Shown piece by piece: positions 52,876-58,884 of a stretch of 58,884 nt of DNA (positions are counted from its first letter, which is position 1; each line of letters starts with the position of its first letter). Both the position numbers and the translations under genes were made by a program. The notes under the pieces were generated by a model. It was not told the DNA's origin, ran no database searches, and saw only the letters and a list, made by a program, of their open reading frames with translations. The stretch comes from Bacteroidaceae bacterium (GTDB lineage Bacteria > Bacteroidota > Bacteroidia > Bacteroidales > Bacteroidaceae). The stretch covers positions 1-58,884 of the forward strand of contig JAFXVU010000098.1 in the NCBI GenBank assembly GCA_017534705.1, written 5' to 3'.

Positions 52876-52950
52876 TTCATGCCTCAGTAAAAAGAAACAG
52901 AGGATATTCTATCGTCTATTCTGAGCCACTGTAAACAATCAATAATAATG

Positions 52951-52958
52951 CAAAAATA
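52951..52958 (-). promoter_or_regulatory. -7 promoter element for the minus-strand GT2 gene
   Basis: The minus strand reads TATTTTTG followed by C, 76 or 118 bases upstream depending on which start codon is used. Confidence 0.5.
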
Positions 52959-53032
52959 AGGTTTTCATTCCACATTAGCAAATATATCGAATAAATTCAT
53001 AGCAATAGACTTGTAAAATGAAAAATTTTGAA

Positions 53033-53040
53033 TAATTTTG
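53033..53040 (+). promoter_or_regulatory. Promoter of the plus-strand GT2 gene
   Basis: TAATTTTG with TTG at 53011-53013, spacer 19; a complete Bacteroidetes promoter 34 bases before ATG 53074. Confidence 0.65.
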
Positions 53041-53073
53041 TAAATAATTAATGGGTAAAAACTCAATAAGTAA

Positions 53074-54105
53074 ATGGCGTCATCTCGGCAAGATATGAGT
53101 TCTGTTCTGGTATCCGTTTTGATACCCTCCTACAATGTGGAGGATTATATAGAACGGTGTGTCACCTCTGTCATGCGCCAGACATACGCTCCTCTTGAAT
53201 GCGTCATCATCGATGACGGTTCTACGGATCATACCGCTGAGAGAATCAACAACATCCTGAAAGACTACCAAGGAGAAGTGCTATTCTCCTTTCTCCAGCA
53301 AAGGACAAACCAAGGGGTGTCCTCCACCCGCAATCATCTGCTGGAATCAGCCCATGGAGACTATGTGTTCTTCCTTGACAGCGACGATGAAATCACGTCA
53401 GATTGTGTCAGCCAGATGATGTCGCTTGTAGAAGAGCATCCCGACATAGAAATCGTCCAAGGACTTATCAAGTCCATCCCCGACAACCCCATCTACCATT
53501 GGGAACGTTATAAGGACATCACATATATGGACGACAACAACTGGGTGAGGCTGGATTTCTTCAAGAGCGAGGACTACTTTCCCTGCCAGGTGGCCAACAA
53601 ACTCATCTCCACTTCCTTCATTAAGTCTTACGGTCTCTATTTCAAGCCCGGAATCATCCATGAAGACCACAATTGGATGATACATGCAGCAAGAAAACTG
53701 AGAAGGTTCGCATTCGTGCATGCACACACCTACGTCCGCCACTACCGTGAAAGCTCTATCATGATGACCACCAACAACTACAGCCAACAAAGCAATGACA
53801 GTTGGGCATTCATTCTGACAGACGCACTTGACACCATAGACAGCCCTTTCCCCATCCACCAGCTCAACAAACTCACCACCGAGTTTCTGTACCGTTACCA
53901 TTTCAGTGGTAAGAAATACCAAGATGTGGAGAAAGCACTGAGTCATGCCTTGATGAAGGAAGGGCTTTACATCGGTGCTGTCCTACTTTTCCTCTTCTCC
54001 CATGTTTTCAAGAAGAAGGGCAACTGGCGTTGCCAGACACTCCTCATTAAATACCTTACCAAGAAAGCTGAAAAAGAAAAGAAAAGTTATATAAATATTA
54101 TTTAA
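53074..54105 (+). CDS. Glycosyltransferase family 2 (GT-A), 343 aa
   Basis: GT2 landmarks: 'LVSVLIPSYNVEDYIERCVTSV', 'LECVIIDDGSTDHT', 'TNQGVSSTRNHLLESA' and 'YVFFLDSDDEI' as the D-x-D-like metal site. Residues about 130-215 have 'WERYKDITYMDDNNWVRLDFF'; the C-terminal part (about 285-340) contains one hydrophobic segment ('GAVLLFLFSHVFKK') followed by a Lys-rich tail, likely membrane associated. It probably acts in surface glycan synthesis with the divergent GT2. The substrate is unknown. Confidence 0.9.
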   Translation: MASSRQDMSSVLVSVLIPSYNVEDYIERCVTSVMRQTYAPLECVIIDDGSTDHTAERINNILKDYQGEVLFSFLQQRTNQGVSSTRNHLLESAHGDYVFFLDSDDEITSDCVSQMMSLVEEHPDIEIVQGLIKSIPDNPIYHWERYKDITYMDDNNWVRLDFFKSEDYFPCQVANKLISTSFIKSYGLYFKPGIIHEDHNWMIHAARKLRRFAFVHAHTYVRHYRESSIMMTTNNYSQQSNDSWAFILTDALDTIDSPFPIHQLNKLTTEFLYRYHFSGKKYQDVEKALSHALMKEGLYIGAVLLFLFSHVFKKKGNWRCQTLLIKYLTKKAEKEKKSYINII

Positions 54106-54149
54106 CAGAAAAATAACATTTAAAATTTCTTTTATGTTGTAGAAAGGTA

Positions 54150-54157
54150 TAACTTTG
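54150..54157 (+). promoter_or_regulatory. -7 promoter element for the helical lipoprotein gene
   Basis: TAACTTTG followed by G, a full TAnnTTTG match 49 bases before ATG 54206. The TTG at 54155 inside it begins a longer frame but is upstream of the transcription start. Confidence 0.55.
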
Positions 54158-54205
54158 GCGCGTATTTTAAATACAATTGTTCAACATTTATTAAAGTTTC
54201 AAAGT

Positions 54206-54769
54206 ATGAAGAAGATTTTGGTATGTGCATTGGCAGCTGTTGCACTGACATTGACAAGCTGTAACCAGACAAAGAATGAGAACACAACTGTAGAAGGAAC
54301 AGAGGTGGTTGAGGCAAAGGACTTCACCGGTGCGTTGAAGGACGCTCTTGAGAAGAAGGATGCCGCCAGCATTCAGACCGCCATTGAGGCCGCCCAGGCA
54401 GAGATTGACAATCTCCAGGCCAGTGGCAAGCTGGACCAGGCCAAGGAAGCTCTTAAGAGCCTTCAGGCATGGTTGACCGAGAACGCAGAGACCGTGAAGA
54501 GTGTAGTTGGTGACAATGCTGTTGTTGCTGGTCTTCTTGACAAGGTATCCGCTCTGAACCTTGACTCTATTGCTGTACCCGCCGCAGTAGAAGACGCATC
54601 AGCCAAGGTTGACGAGGCCAAGGCCAAGGCAGAAGAGGTTAAAGAAACCGTTGAGGACGTGAAGGAAGCTGTTGAGGACGTTAAGGCTGCAGCCGAGGAC
54701 GTTAAAGAGGCCGCTAAGGATGCCAAAGAAAAGGTTGACGCAGCCAAGGACCTGCTTAAGAAGAAATAA
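54206..54769 (+). CDS. Small lipoprotein with long amphipathic repeat helix, 187 aa
   Basis: Start chosen at ATG 54206 for its signal sequence 'MKKILVCALAAVALTLTSC' with lipobox 'LTSC'. The mature protein is Ala/Lys/Glu/Asp-rich and lacks aromatic residues except a single Trp (near 88). The C-terminal 55 residues repeat 'VDEAKAKAEEV', 'VEDVKEA', 'AEDVKEAAKDAKEKV' in a 7/11-residue pattern, typical of LEA-like or coiled-coil proteins. A lipid-anchored rod or spacer between outer membrane and peptidoglycan is plausible, reminiscent of Lpp in composition, but homology is not shown. Ends at a strong terminator. Confidence 0.8.
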   Translation: MKKILVCALAAVALTLTSCNQTKNENTTVEGTEVVEAKDFTGALKDALEKKDAASIQTAIEAAQAEIDNLQASGKLDQAKEALKSLQAWLTENAETVKSVVGDNAVVAGLLDKVSALNLDSIAVPAAVEDASAKVDEAKAKAEEVKETVEDVKEAVEDVKAAAEDVKEAAKDAKEKVDAAKDLLKKK

Positions 54770-54784
54770 TAACGTCACACACAT

Positions 54785-54826
54785 AAAAAAAATGGGGCAT
54801 TCATGACAGAATGCCCCATTTTTTTT
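54785..54826 (+). terminator. Strong terminator after the helical lipoprotein gene
   Basis: A perfect 18-bp stem (54785-54802 with 54809-54826) with 6-nt loop, A-tract on the 5' arm and T-tract on the 3' arm; the A/T symmetry allows use in both directions. Confidence 0.93.
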
Positions 54827-54827
54827 A

Positions 54828-54835
54828 TAATTTTG
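54828..54835 (+). promoter_or_regulatory. -7 promoter element for the PurF-like gene
   Basis: TAATTTTG followed by C, beginning two bases after the preceding terminator; about 76 bases upstream of ATG 54911. Confidence 0.6.
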
Positions 54836-54842
54836 CATCGGA

Positions 54843-54878
54843 ATTCGGAATACTCTGAATACTTAGGCTCTCAAGCAA
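54843..54878. repeat. Short degenerate 9-nt array in the PurF-like gene leader
   Basis: Units attcggaat, actctgaat, acttaggct and ctcaagcaa in 9-nt register, in the probable 5' leader. Weak, but the same ttcggaat core as at 40568. Confidence 0.4.
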
Positions 54879-54910
54879 TGTAATTATCGCACAAAACAGT
54901 TATCTTTCCC

Positions 54911-56323
54911 ATGGGAGGTTTTTTTGGTACAGTTTCAAAAAGAGGGTGTATGACCGACTTGTTCTATGGTACGGACTATCACTCTCACCTTGGCACACAC
55001 CGTTGTGGTCTTGCCACCTTTGACAAGCAACAAGACAAGTTCATCCGTTCTATCCACAACTTAGAGAACGCATATTTCCGTTCCATTTTTGAGGACGACC
55101 TCGGCAAGTTCACCGGCAACTCGGGTATCGGCATCATCAGCGACACGGACCCTCAGCCAATAATCTTCAACAGCCACTTAGGTCGTTTCGCTATTGTCAC
55201 TGTGGCCCACATCTGCAACCTCCAAAGCATTGCAGACCGTCTGTTGGCCGACAACCATCACTTTGCAGAACTGAGCAGCGGCAACATCAACCAGACAGAA
55301 CTCATCGCACTTCTCATCACAGAGGGCAAGGACTTTGTGGAGGGCATCACCAATGTCTTCAACGAGATAGAGGGTTCCTGTTCCATGCTTATCCTCACGG
55401 AGGATGGCATCATCGCGGCTCGCGACAAATTGGGCCGCACCCCTATCATTATCGGCAAAAAAGAAGGCGGTTATGCCGTTTGCAGCGAATCGACCTGTCT
55501 CCCCAACCTTGATTACGAGGTGAGCCAATATGTGGGTCCAGGTGAGATTGTCCATATCACAGCCGACGGAGTTCGCCAAATGAAGGCTCCCGGACAAGAC
55601 ATGCAGATTTGCTCCTTCCTGTGGGTGTATTACGGTTTCCCTACCTCATCCTACGAAGGCATTAATGTTGAGGAGGTTCGTTTCAAAATTGGAATGAAGA
55701 TGGGTCAGCAGGACGACAGCGAGGTTGATTGCGCCTGCGGTATTCCCGACAGTGGCACAGGCATGGCCTTGGGTTATGCTGAAGGCAAAGGCGTTCCCTA
55801 CCACCGTGCCATTGCCAAATACACGCCGACTTGGCCTCGCAGTTTCACCCCGAGCCGTCAGGAACTGCGCAACCTTGTGGCTAAGATGAAACTCATCCCC
55901 AACCACTCGATGCTGGCTGACAAACGCATGCTGTTCTGCGATGACTCCATCGTACGCGGTACACAACTTCGTGACAACGTCAGTGAATTCTTCAATTACG
56001 GTGCAAGCGAAGTTCATGTTCGCATAGCCTGTCCTCCTCTGATTTACGGTTGCAAATACATCGGTTTCACCAACTCCAAAAGTGACATGGAGCTGATTAC
56101 ACGGCGCATCATCCAGGACCTGGAGGGAAGTCCCGACAGCAATCTTGACCGATACGCTACCACTGGGACCCCCGAATACGAGCGGTTGGTGGAGGAAATC
56201 CGCAGTAGGTTTGGACTTACTTCACTCAAATTCACCAAGATTGAGGACCTTATCGATGCCATCGGGCTTCCCAAATGCAAGGTCTGCACTCATTGCTTCG
56301 ATGGTTCCAGTCGATTCAAATAG
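54911..56323 (+). CDS. PurF-like amidophosphoribosyltransferase family protein lacking the N-terminal cysteine
   Basis: 470 residues. N-terminal Ntn glutaminase-like domain ('GTDYHSHLGTHRCGLATFD', 'GNSGIGIISD', 'RDKLGRTPIIIGKK') and C-terminal phosphoribosyltransferase domain with PRPP motif 'MLFCDDSIVRGTQLRDN' (about 338-354). In PurF the mature chain begins Cys-Gly-x-x-Gly and that Cys is the glutaminase nucleophile. Here the protein starts 'MGGFFGTVS', with Gly in the Cys position; no in-frame upstream codon supplies a Cys. The glutaminase is therefore probably inactive or uses another residue. It ends with a Cys cluster 'CKVCTHC'. I recall similar 'MGGFFG' proteins in other Bacteroidetes as a second PurF-type paralogue. 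Function beyond a PRPP-using enzyme is inferred. Confidence 0.88.
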   Translation: MGGFFGTVSKRGCMTDLFYGTDYHSHLGTHRCGLATFDKQQDKFIRSIHNLENAYFRSIFEDDLGKFTGNSGIGIISDTDPQPIIFNSHLGRFAIVTVAHICNLQSIADRLLADNHHFAELSSGNINQTELIALLITEGKDFVEGITNVFNEIEGSCSMLILTEDGIIAARDKLGRTPIIIGKKEGGYAVCSESTCLPNLDYEVSQYVGPGEIVHITADGVRQMKAPGQDMQICSFLWVYYGFPTSSYEGINVEEVRFKIGMKMGQQDDSEVDCACGIPDSGTGMALGYAEGKGVPYHRAIAKYTPTWPRSFTPSRQELRNLVAKMKLIPNHSMLADKRMLFCDDSIVRGTQLRDNVSEFFNYGASEVHVRIACPPLIYGCKYIGFTNSKSDMELITRRIIQDLEGSPDSNLDRYATTGTPEYERLVEEIRSRFGLTSLKFTKIEDLIDAIGLPKCKVCTHCFDGSSRFK

Positions 56324-56364
56324 ATGGGATTAAGAATTAGAATTAATTGCAATAATCTAATTCA

Positions 56365-56391
56365 TCGTTATAACGAAAGACGTTATAACGA
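56365..56391. repeat. Dyad of two CGTTATAACG palindromes
   Basis: CGTTATAACG occurs at 56366-56375 and 56381-56390, each a palindrome, separated by 5 bases; together they form an 11-bp hairpin. Located between the PurF-like and Alg14-like genes. Confidence 0.7.
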
Positions 56392-56432
56392 CATTTCTAA
56401 ATTTACAACAGACAAAAGATTATACCCAAACC

Positions 56433-56888
56433 ATGAGCAGACAAAAGAAAATATGCCTCGTCAGCAGTATTGGAGGTCATCTTCACGAGTTGACCAAGGC
56501 AACTCATGGTATTGAGGGTGAGATTTATTGGGTAACATCTCAAAACCTTACAACAAAAGAGTTATTTAAAGGTACAAAGCATTATTTTATCATTGACCCT
56601 TTCAAGACGAAATGGAAATATGCCATCAATGCAGTGCAATCACTATGGCATTTATTAAAAGAGCGTCCTGACGTCATTATTTCAGCAGGAGCAGGAATGG
56701 CCATTCCAACTCTTTACTTTGGCAAGAAGTTATTTGGTTGCAAAATCATCTATATTGAATCTGCCGCTTCTGTTAAGGAGATGTCTGAGTCGGGGCGATT
56801 CATCTATAAACACGCAGATTTGTTTCTCATCCAATGGGAGGAGATGCGCAAATACTACCCCACTGCAATATACACTGGATTGTTATGA
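56433..56888 (+). CDS. Alg14/PssD-like glycosyltransferase subunit
   Basis: 151 residues. 'ICLVSSIGGHLHEL' (about 7-20) with the Alg14/PssD glycine-rich motif, and 'RPDVIISAGAGMAIPTLYFGKKLFGCKIIYIES' (about 80-113). These proteins are the membrane-anchoring N-half of a split GT28 family enzyme that needs an Alg13/PssE-type partner to transfer a sugar to a lipid carrier. The partner is the next gene, whose ATG overlaps this stop (ATGA). GC content looks lower than in the upstream PurF-like gene, which may indicate transfer. Confidence 0.88.
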   Translation: MSRQKKICLVSSIGGHLHELTKATHGIEGEIYWVTSQNLTTKELFKGTKHYFIIDPFKTKWKYAINAVQSLWHLLKERPDVIISAGAGMAIPTLYFGKKLFGCKIIYIESAASVKEMSESGRFIYKHADLFLIQWEEMRKYYPTAIYTGLL

Positions 56889-57352
56889 TATTCGCTTGTT
56901 TTGGCAACGTTCCCGCCTACCTGACATTCACGCGCATGGCAAAAGCGGTAGACCAACTGGCAGCTTCCATCAACGAGGAAGTATTTGTCCAGTCGGGCAA
57001 TGCCGTTTATAACTTCCGCTATGCAAAAGCAATTCCTTTCCTCTGCCATGAGGAAATGATTCGTAAGATGGTGGAAAGCAATGTCGTGATAGTTCATGGT
57101 GGCTGGGGCAGTATCAGCGAAGCGAGCGACCTAGGTTGCAAGATAGTAGCTATGCCTCGCATCAAGGGCAAGGAGCACAATCACGACCAATGGCAGTTGG
57201 TGAAGGCGTTGGAAAAAGCCAATGTACTTTTCTGCTGTGAAGACGAGAAGGACCTCCCTGCATTGGTGGAGAAGGCGCGCACCCATCAATTCAGTCCTAT
57301 CCAATATGGTGATGCCACCAAAATCATCAAAGACTTTATTTCAAGTATATAA
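56885..57352 (+). CDS. Alg13/PssE-like glycosyltransferase subunit (GT28 C-terminal half)
   Basis: 155 residues from ATG 56885; the frame is open further upstream but that part overlaps the partner gene. The catalytic C-half landmark is 'VIVHGGWGSISEASDLGCKIVAMPRIKGKEHNHDQWQLVKAL' (about 80-120), the GT28 UDP-sugar-binding pattern (H-G/A-G-x-G-S/T-x-x-E). The start overlaps the stop of the Alg14-like gene by 4 bases (ATGA), so the two subunits are translationally coupled. It acts with the Alg14-like subunit on the cytoplasmic membrane face. Donor not determinable by eye. Confidence 0.88.
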   Translation: MIFACFGNVPAYLTFTRMAKAVDQLAASINEEVFVQSGNAVYNFRYAKAIPFLCHEEMIRKMVESNVVIVHGGWGSISEASDLGCKIVAMPRIKGKEHNHDQWQLVKALEKANVLFCCEDEKDLPALVEKARTHQFSPIQYGDATKIIKDFISSI

Positions 57353-57414
57353 AGAAGGATGATGATTTAAGCCTATAAGGGCCAACAAAAACAACTAATC
57401 CAGAGACAAACACC

Positions 57415-58401
57415 TCACTTTCCGATAATAAAACGACGGAAACGAGGGAATTTATTCAAGAGATTATCCAGTAAGATGTAGGAACCAATTAGAAAAGAGA
57501 GCATGAATATAACCATTATTGTATTATTGGTTATCTTCATATATCGCCCCAAATATAGTCCAGACTTCAGAAGAACTCCCTGAGCAGCATAGAAAAACAT
57601 GGAATTACGTCCCACATAACTAAAGGAATTGGGAATGAATTTCATGAAATTGGGGAACTCAATCTTGCTATATAACCATCTTGCCAAATTATTTATACAG
57701 ATAATACCTGCTAAAGAATAAGGATACCATAAAGGATACCAACCGTAAATAAGCTGGTTTTGGAAGATATCCAATCTCGTAGGTTTCAGCAGTATAATGA
57801 CAATTAACACAACAAGCGCAGCTCTCGCAACTCCTTTCTCAAATTGACTGTCTTTCATCGTATATCCAAACACAAAGAAAAACATTGCATCGAGGGTATT
57901 GTACACATAGAGTGGAAGATGGCAATTTGAGAAAGTCAATAATGTAGCCAATAAGAAGCAGGTAATGGCAATGAGATAAGGATTCACTTTCCCTTGTAAA
58001 ACATTCATCATTGTTTTAGCCAGAAAGAGTGTCATGAGATACCAAAGATGGTGGCTATTGGGAAAAGTGCCACACTCCAGAAGTGATTTCACATTGCCCT
58101 TTAAGGAAGGCAATGTATTTACTGCGCCTGAAAAATAGAGTATATCAACCAATAATATACCTAACAATCCAAAACAAAAGAAGGGAATAACAAGACGGTC
58201 CACATCACGTCTGATTTGCTTATGCCAAACGTCTTTCATTCTGAAAAACATGCCAGCTTTGAAAGCAAGCCAGGGAGAACAAAAGAAAAGAATGTCGTCA
58301 AGAAAAAAATGCAGAGATAGATACCCACACATATGTGCAATGATAATCTTTGTAATCAAGACACCACTAGTCACATCCAATTCAACAATTCTTTTTCCCA
58401 T
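57415..58401 (-). CDS. Integral-membrane acyltransferase (acyltransferase-3/fucose 4-O-acetylase-like)
   Basis: 328 residues from ATG complement at 58401 ('MGKRIVELDVTSGVLITKII'). A longer frame up to 58461 reads through the terminator hairpin at 58425-58458, so it is rejected. About ten hydrophobic segments, with the acyltransferase-3 pattern of an early 'HMCGYLSLHFFLDDILFF' segment, 'SHHLWYLMTLFLAKTMM' (about 116-132), and 'FSYVGRNSMFFYAAQG'. Such enzymes O-acetylate sugars of LPS or capsule from acetyl-CoA. AT-rich compared with neighbours. Confidence 0.85.
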   Translation of the reverse strand: MGKRIVELDVTSGVLITKIIIAHMCGYLSLHFFLDDILFFCSPWLAFKAGMFFRMKDVWHKQIRRDVDRLVIPFFCFGLLGILLVDILYFSGAVNTLPSLKGNVKSLLECGTFPNSHHLWYLMTLFLAKTMMNVLQGKVNPYLIAITCFLLATLLTFSNCHLPLYVYNTLDAMFFFVFGYTMKDSQFEKGVARAALVVLIVIILLKPTRLDIFQNQLIYGWYPLWYPYSLAGIICINNLARWLYSKIEFPNFMKFIPNSFSYVGRNSMFFYAAQGVLLKSGLYLGRYMKITNNTIMVIFMLSFLIGSYILLDNLLNKFPRFRRFIIGK

Positions 58402-58424
58402 TAATTTGTTATTGTATTGTAAAT

Positions 58425-58458
58425 AAAAGGTGTGCCAATAGGCATTGGCACACCTTTT
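58425..58458 (-). terminator. Terminator of the truncated gene at the window end
   Basis: Perfect 15-bp stem (58425-58439 with 58444-58458), 4-nt loop, reading to a T-rich end on the minus strand, 22 bases after the stop at 58481. Confidence 0.9.
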
Positions 58459-58480
58459 CAAGATTTATCATATCAATGAA

Positions 58481-58884
58481 TTATGGCTCTGGGAAGAGGA
58501 GAGCATCTACACCAGTCTCCAACCAGCCGAAATTAGCTGGGTCAGCAACCCAATCGTAAATGTCAGGATAAGCCTCATCAACGCCTGCGCACTCGATAGG
58601 CCACTGCCAAGAATAGAAATCAGGTTCAGTTACATTGTCACCAGTTTCCTCTATTTCACCAGTCTCATCGAAGATGTCGGGATACTTAGTCCAAGTAGTA
58701 CCGATAACAAGAGCCTGTGGAGTGCCTTCTTCACCGCGTACACTAATCTTAGCCTGTCCAGAGGTTGTGTTAACATAGAGTACGAATGGAAGTGCATCCT
58801 CAGCAATCAAGAATTCTTCAGGAACAGGAATTTCTTCTTCAAGAGGTTCGCAGATTGCAGATGGAATACCCTTAATATCCTGAC
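58481..58884 (-). CDS. Hypothetical acidic protein, 5' truncated by the window edge
   Basis: The minus-strand frame is open to the end of the window, beyond the TTG at 58810, so only the last 134 codons are seen. The visible part is strongly acidic, with Trp/Tyr-Pro-Asp motifs repeated ('TKYPDIFDETGE', 'AYPDIYDWVADPANFGW') and ends 'GVDALLFPEP'. The spaced 'YPDI[FY]D' motif occurs twice. No family recognised. It could be the C-terminus of a secreted or surface protein; the missing N-terminus would tell. Confidence 0.6.
   Translation of the reverse strand, partial: QDIKGIPSAICEPLEEEIPVPEEFLIAEDALPFVLYVNTTSGQAKISVRGEEGTPQALVIGTTWTKYPDIFDETGEIEETGDNVTEPDFYSWQWPIECAGVDEAYPDIYDWVADPANFGWLETGVDALLFPEP

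Noticed and set aside
58402..58461. Extended N-terminus of the membrane acyltransferase
   Set aside because: The extra codons lie in the terminator hairpin of the preceding gene; ATG at 58401 is a better start.
1..58884. tRNA, rRNA or transposon genes
   Set aside because: Scanned by eye for T-loop-like ggttcgaatcc patterns, rRNA conserved stretches and transposase motifs; none convincing. A tRNAscan/Infernal run would be decisive.

Overview
The window is one contiguous stretch of a Bacteroidales chromosome, most likely Prevotellaceae (Prevotella/Segatella-like). Three things point there. Promoters follow the Bacteroidetes pattern (a TAnnTTTG -7 element, often TAATTTTGC) and ribosome binding sites are weak. 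Several secreted proteins end in a type IX-like C-terminal sorting tail ('GVYI.NG.KV..K'). The housekeeping genes occur in Bacteroidetes-style groups (rsfS-ftsH-cdsA; sigma-54 activator-lptE-TPR-secG; lepA-FHA-HU/SPOR). No rRNA, tRNA, CRISPR array, transposase, phage gene or SusC/SusD pair was seen.

Layout. 1-8.3 kb: a 5'-truncated secreted esterase, a CotH-like surface protein, a small lipoprotein, a Sel1-repeat protein, MltG and a GlcNAc-kinase-like ATPase. 8.4-11 kb: a large MscS-type channel. 11.1-26 kb (minus strand): a surface-protein block whose first gene encodes a 3,630-residue multidomain giant. It is followed by a lipoprotein sharing a domain with the giant, a GLUG-type secreted protein and another lipoprotein; a DUF4468-like protein lies upstream. 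26-30 kb: a 758-bp intergenic region rich in repeats, then dedA, ffh and folD. 29.8-37.7 kb: GH16 glycanase, HTH regulator, a secreted HExxH metallopeptidase-like protein, WYL regulator and GH67 alpha-glucuronidase. 37.9-47 kb: DUF1294, an AlaX-like editing protein, lepA, FHA, HU/SPOR, secG, TPR, lptE, sigma-54 activator, trmN6-like methyltransferase and a sugar-ketoisomerase-like cupin. 47.2-51.6 kb: a YpfJ-like zinc peptidase and rsfS-ftsH-cdsA. 51.8-58.9 kb: two GT2 glycosyltransferases, a helical lipoprotein, a PurF-like protein without the N-terminal cysteine, an Alg14/Alg13-like pair, an acyltransferase and a truncated gene.

How the genes work together. Many products act at the envelope: LPS transport and surface-glycan synthesis (lptE, two GT2s, Alg14/Alg13-like pair, cupin, acyltransferase), peptidoglycan (mltG, amino-sugar kinase), membrane protein biogenesis (ffh, secG, ftsH, lepA) and surface display (esterase, CotH, giant and GLUG proteins). 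GH67 and GH16 suggest plant-fibre polysaccharide use.

The most unusual non-genic signal is a set of short tandem arrays placed mostly just 3' of genes. Four have a 9-10-nt period with a CTAG core (37 CTAG in four short arrays), several are degenerate 9-nt arrays, and others are built from 7-mers. Some run across a stop codon or lie inside a coding sequence. The 7-mer 'caatggt' family occurs both in an intergenic array and inside the CotH gene. The most interesting protein-level system is the operon of the 3,630-residue giant.
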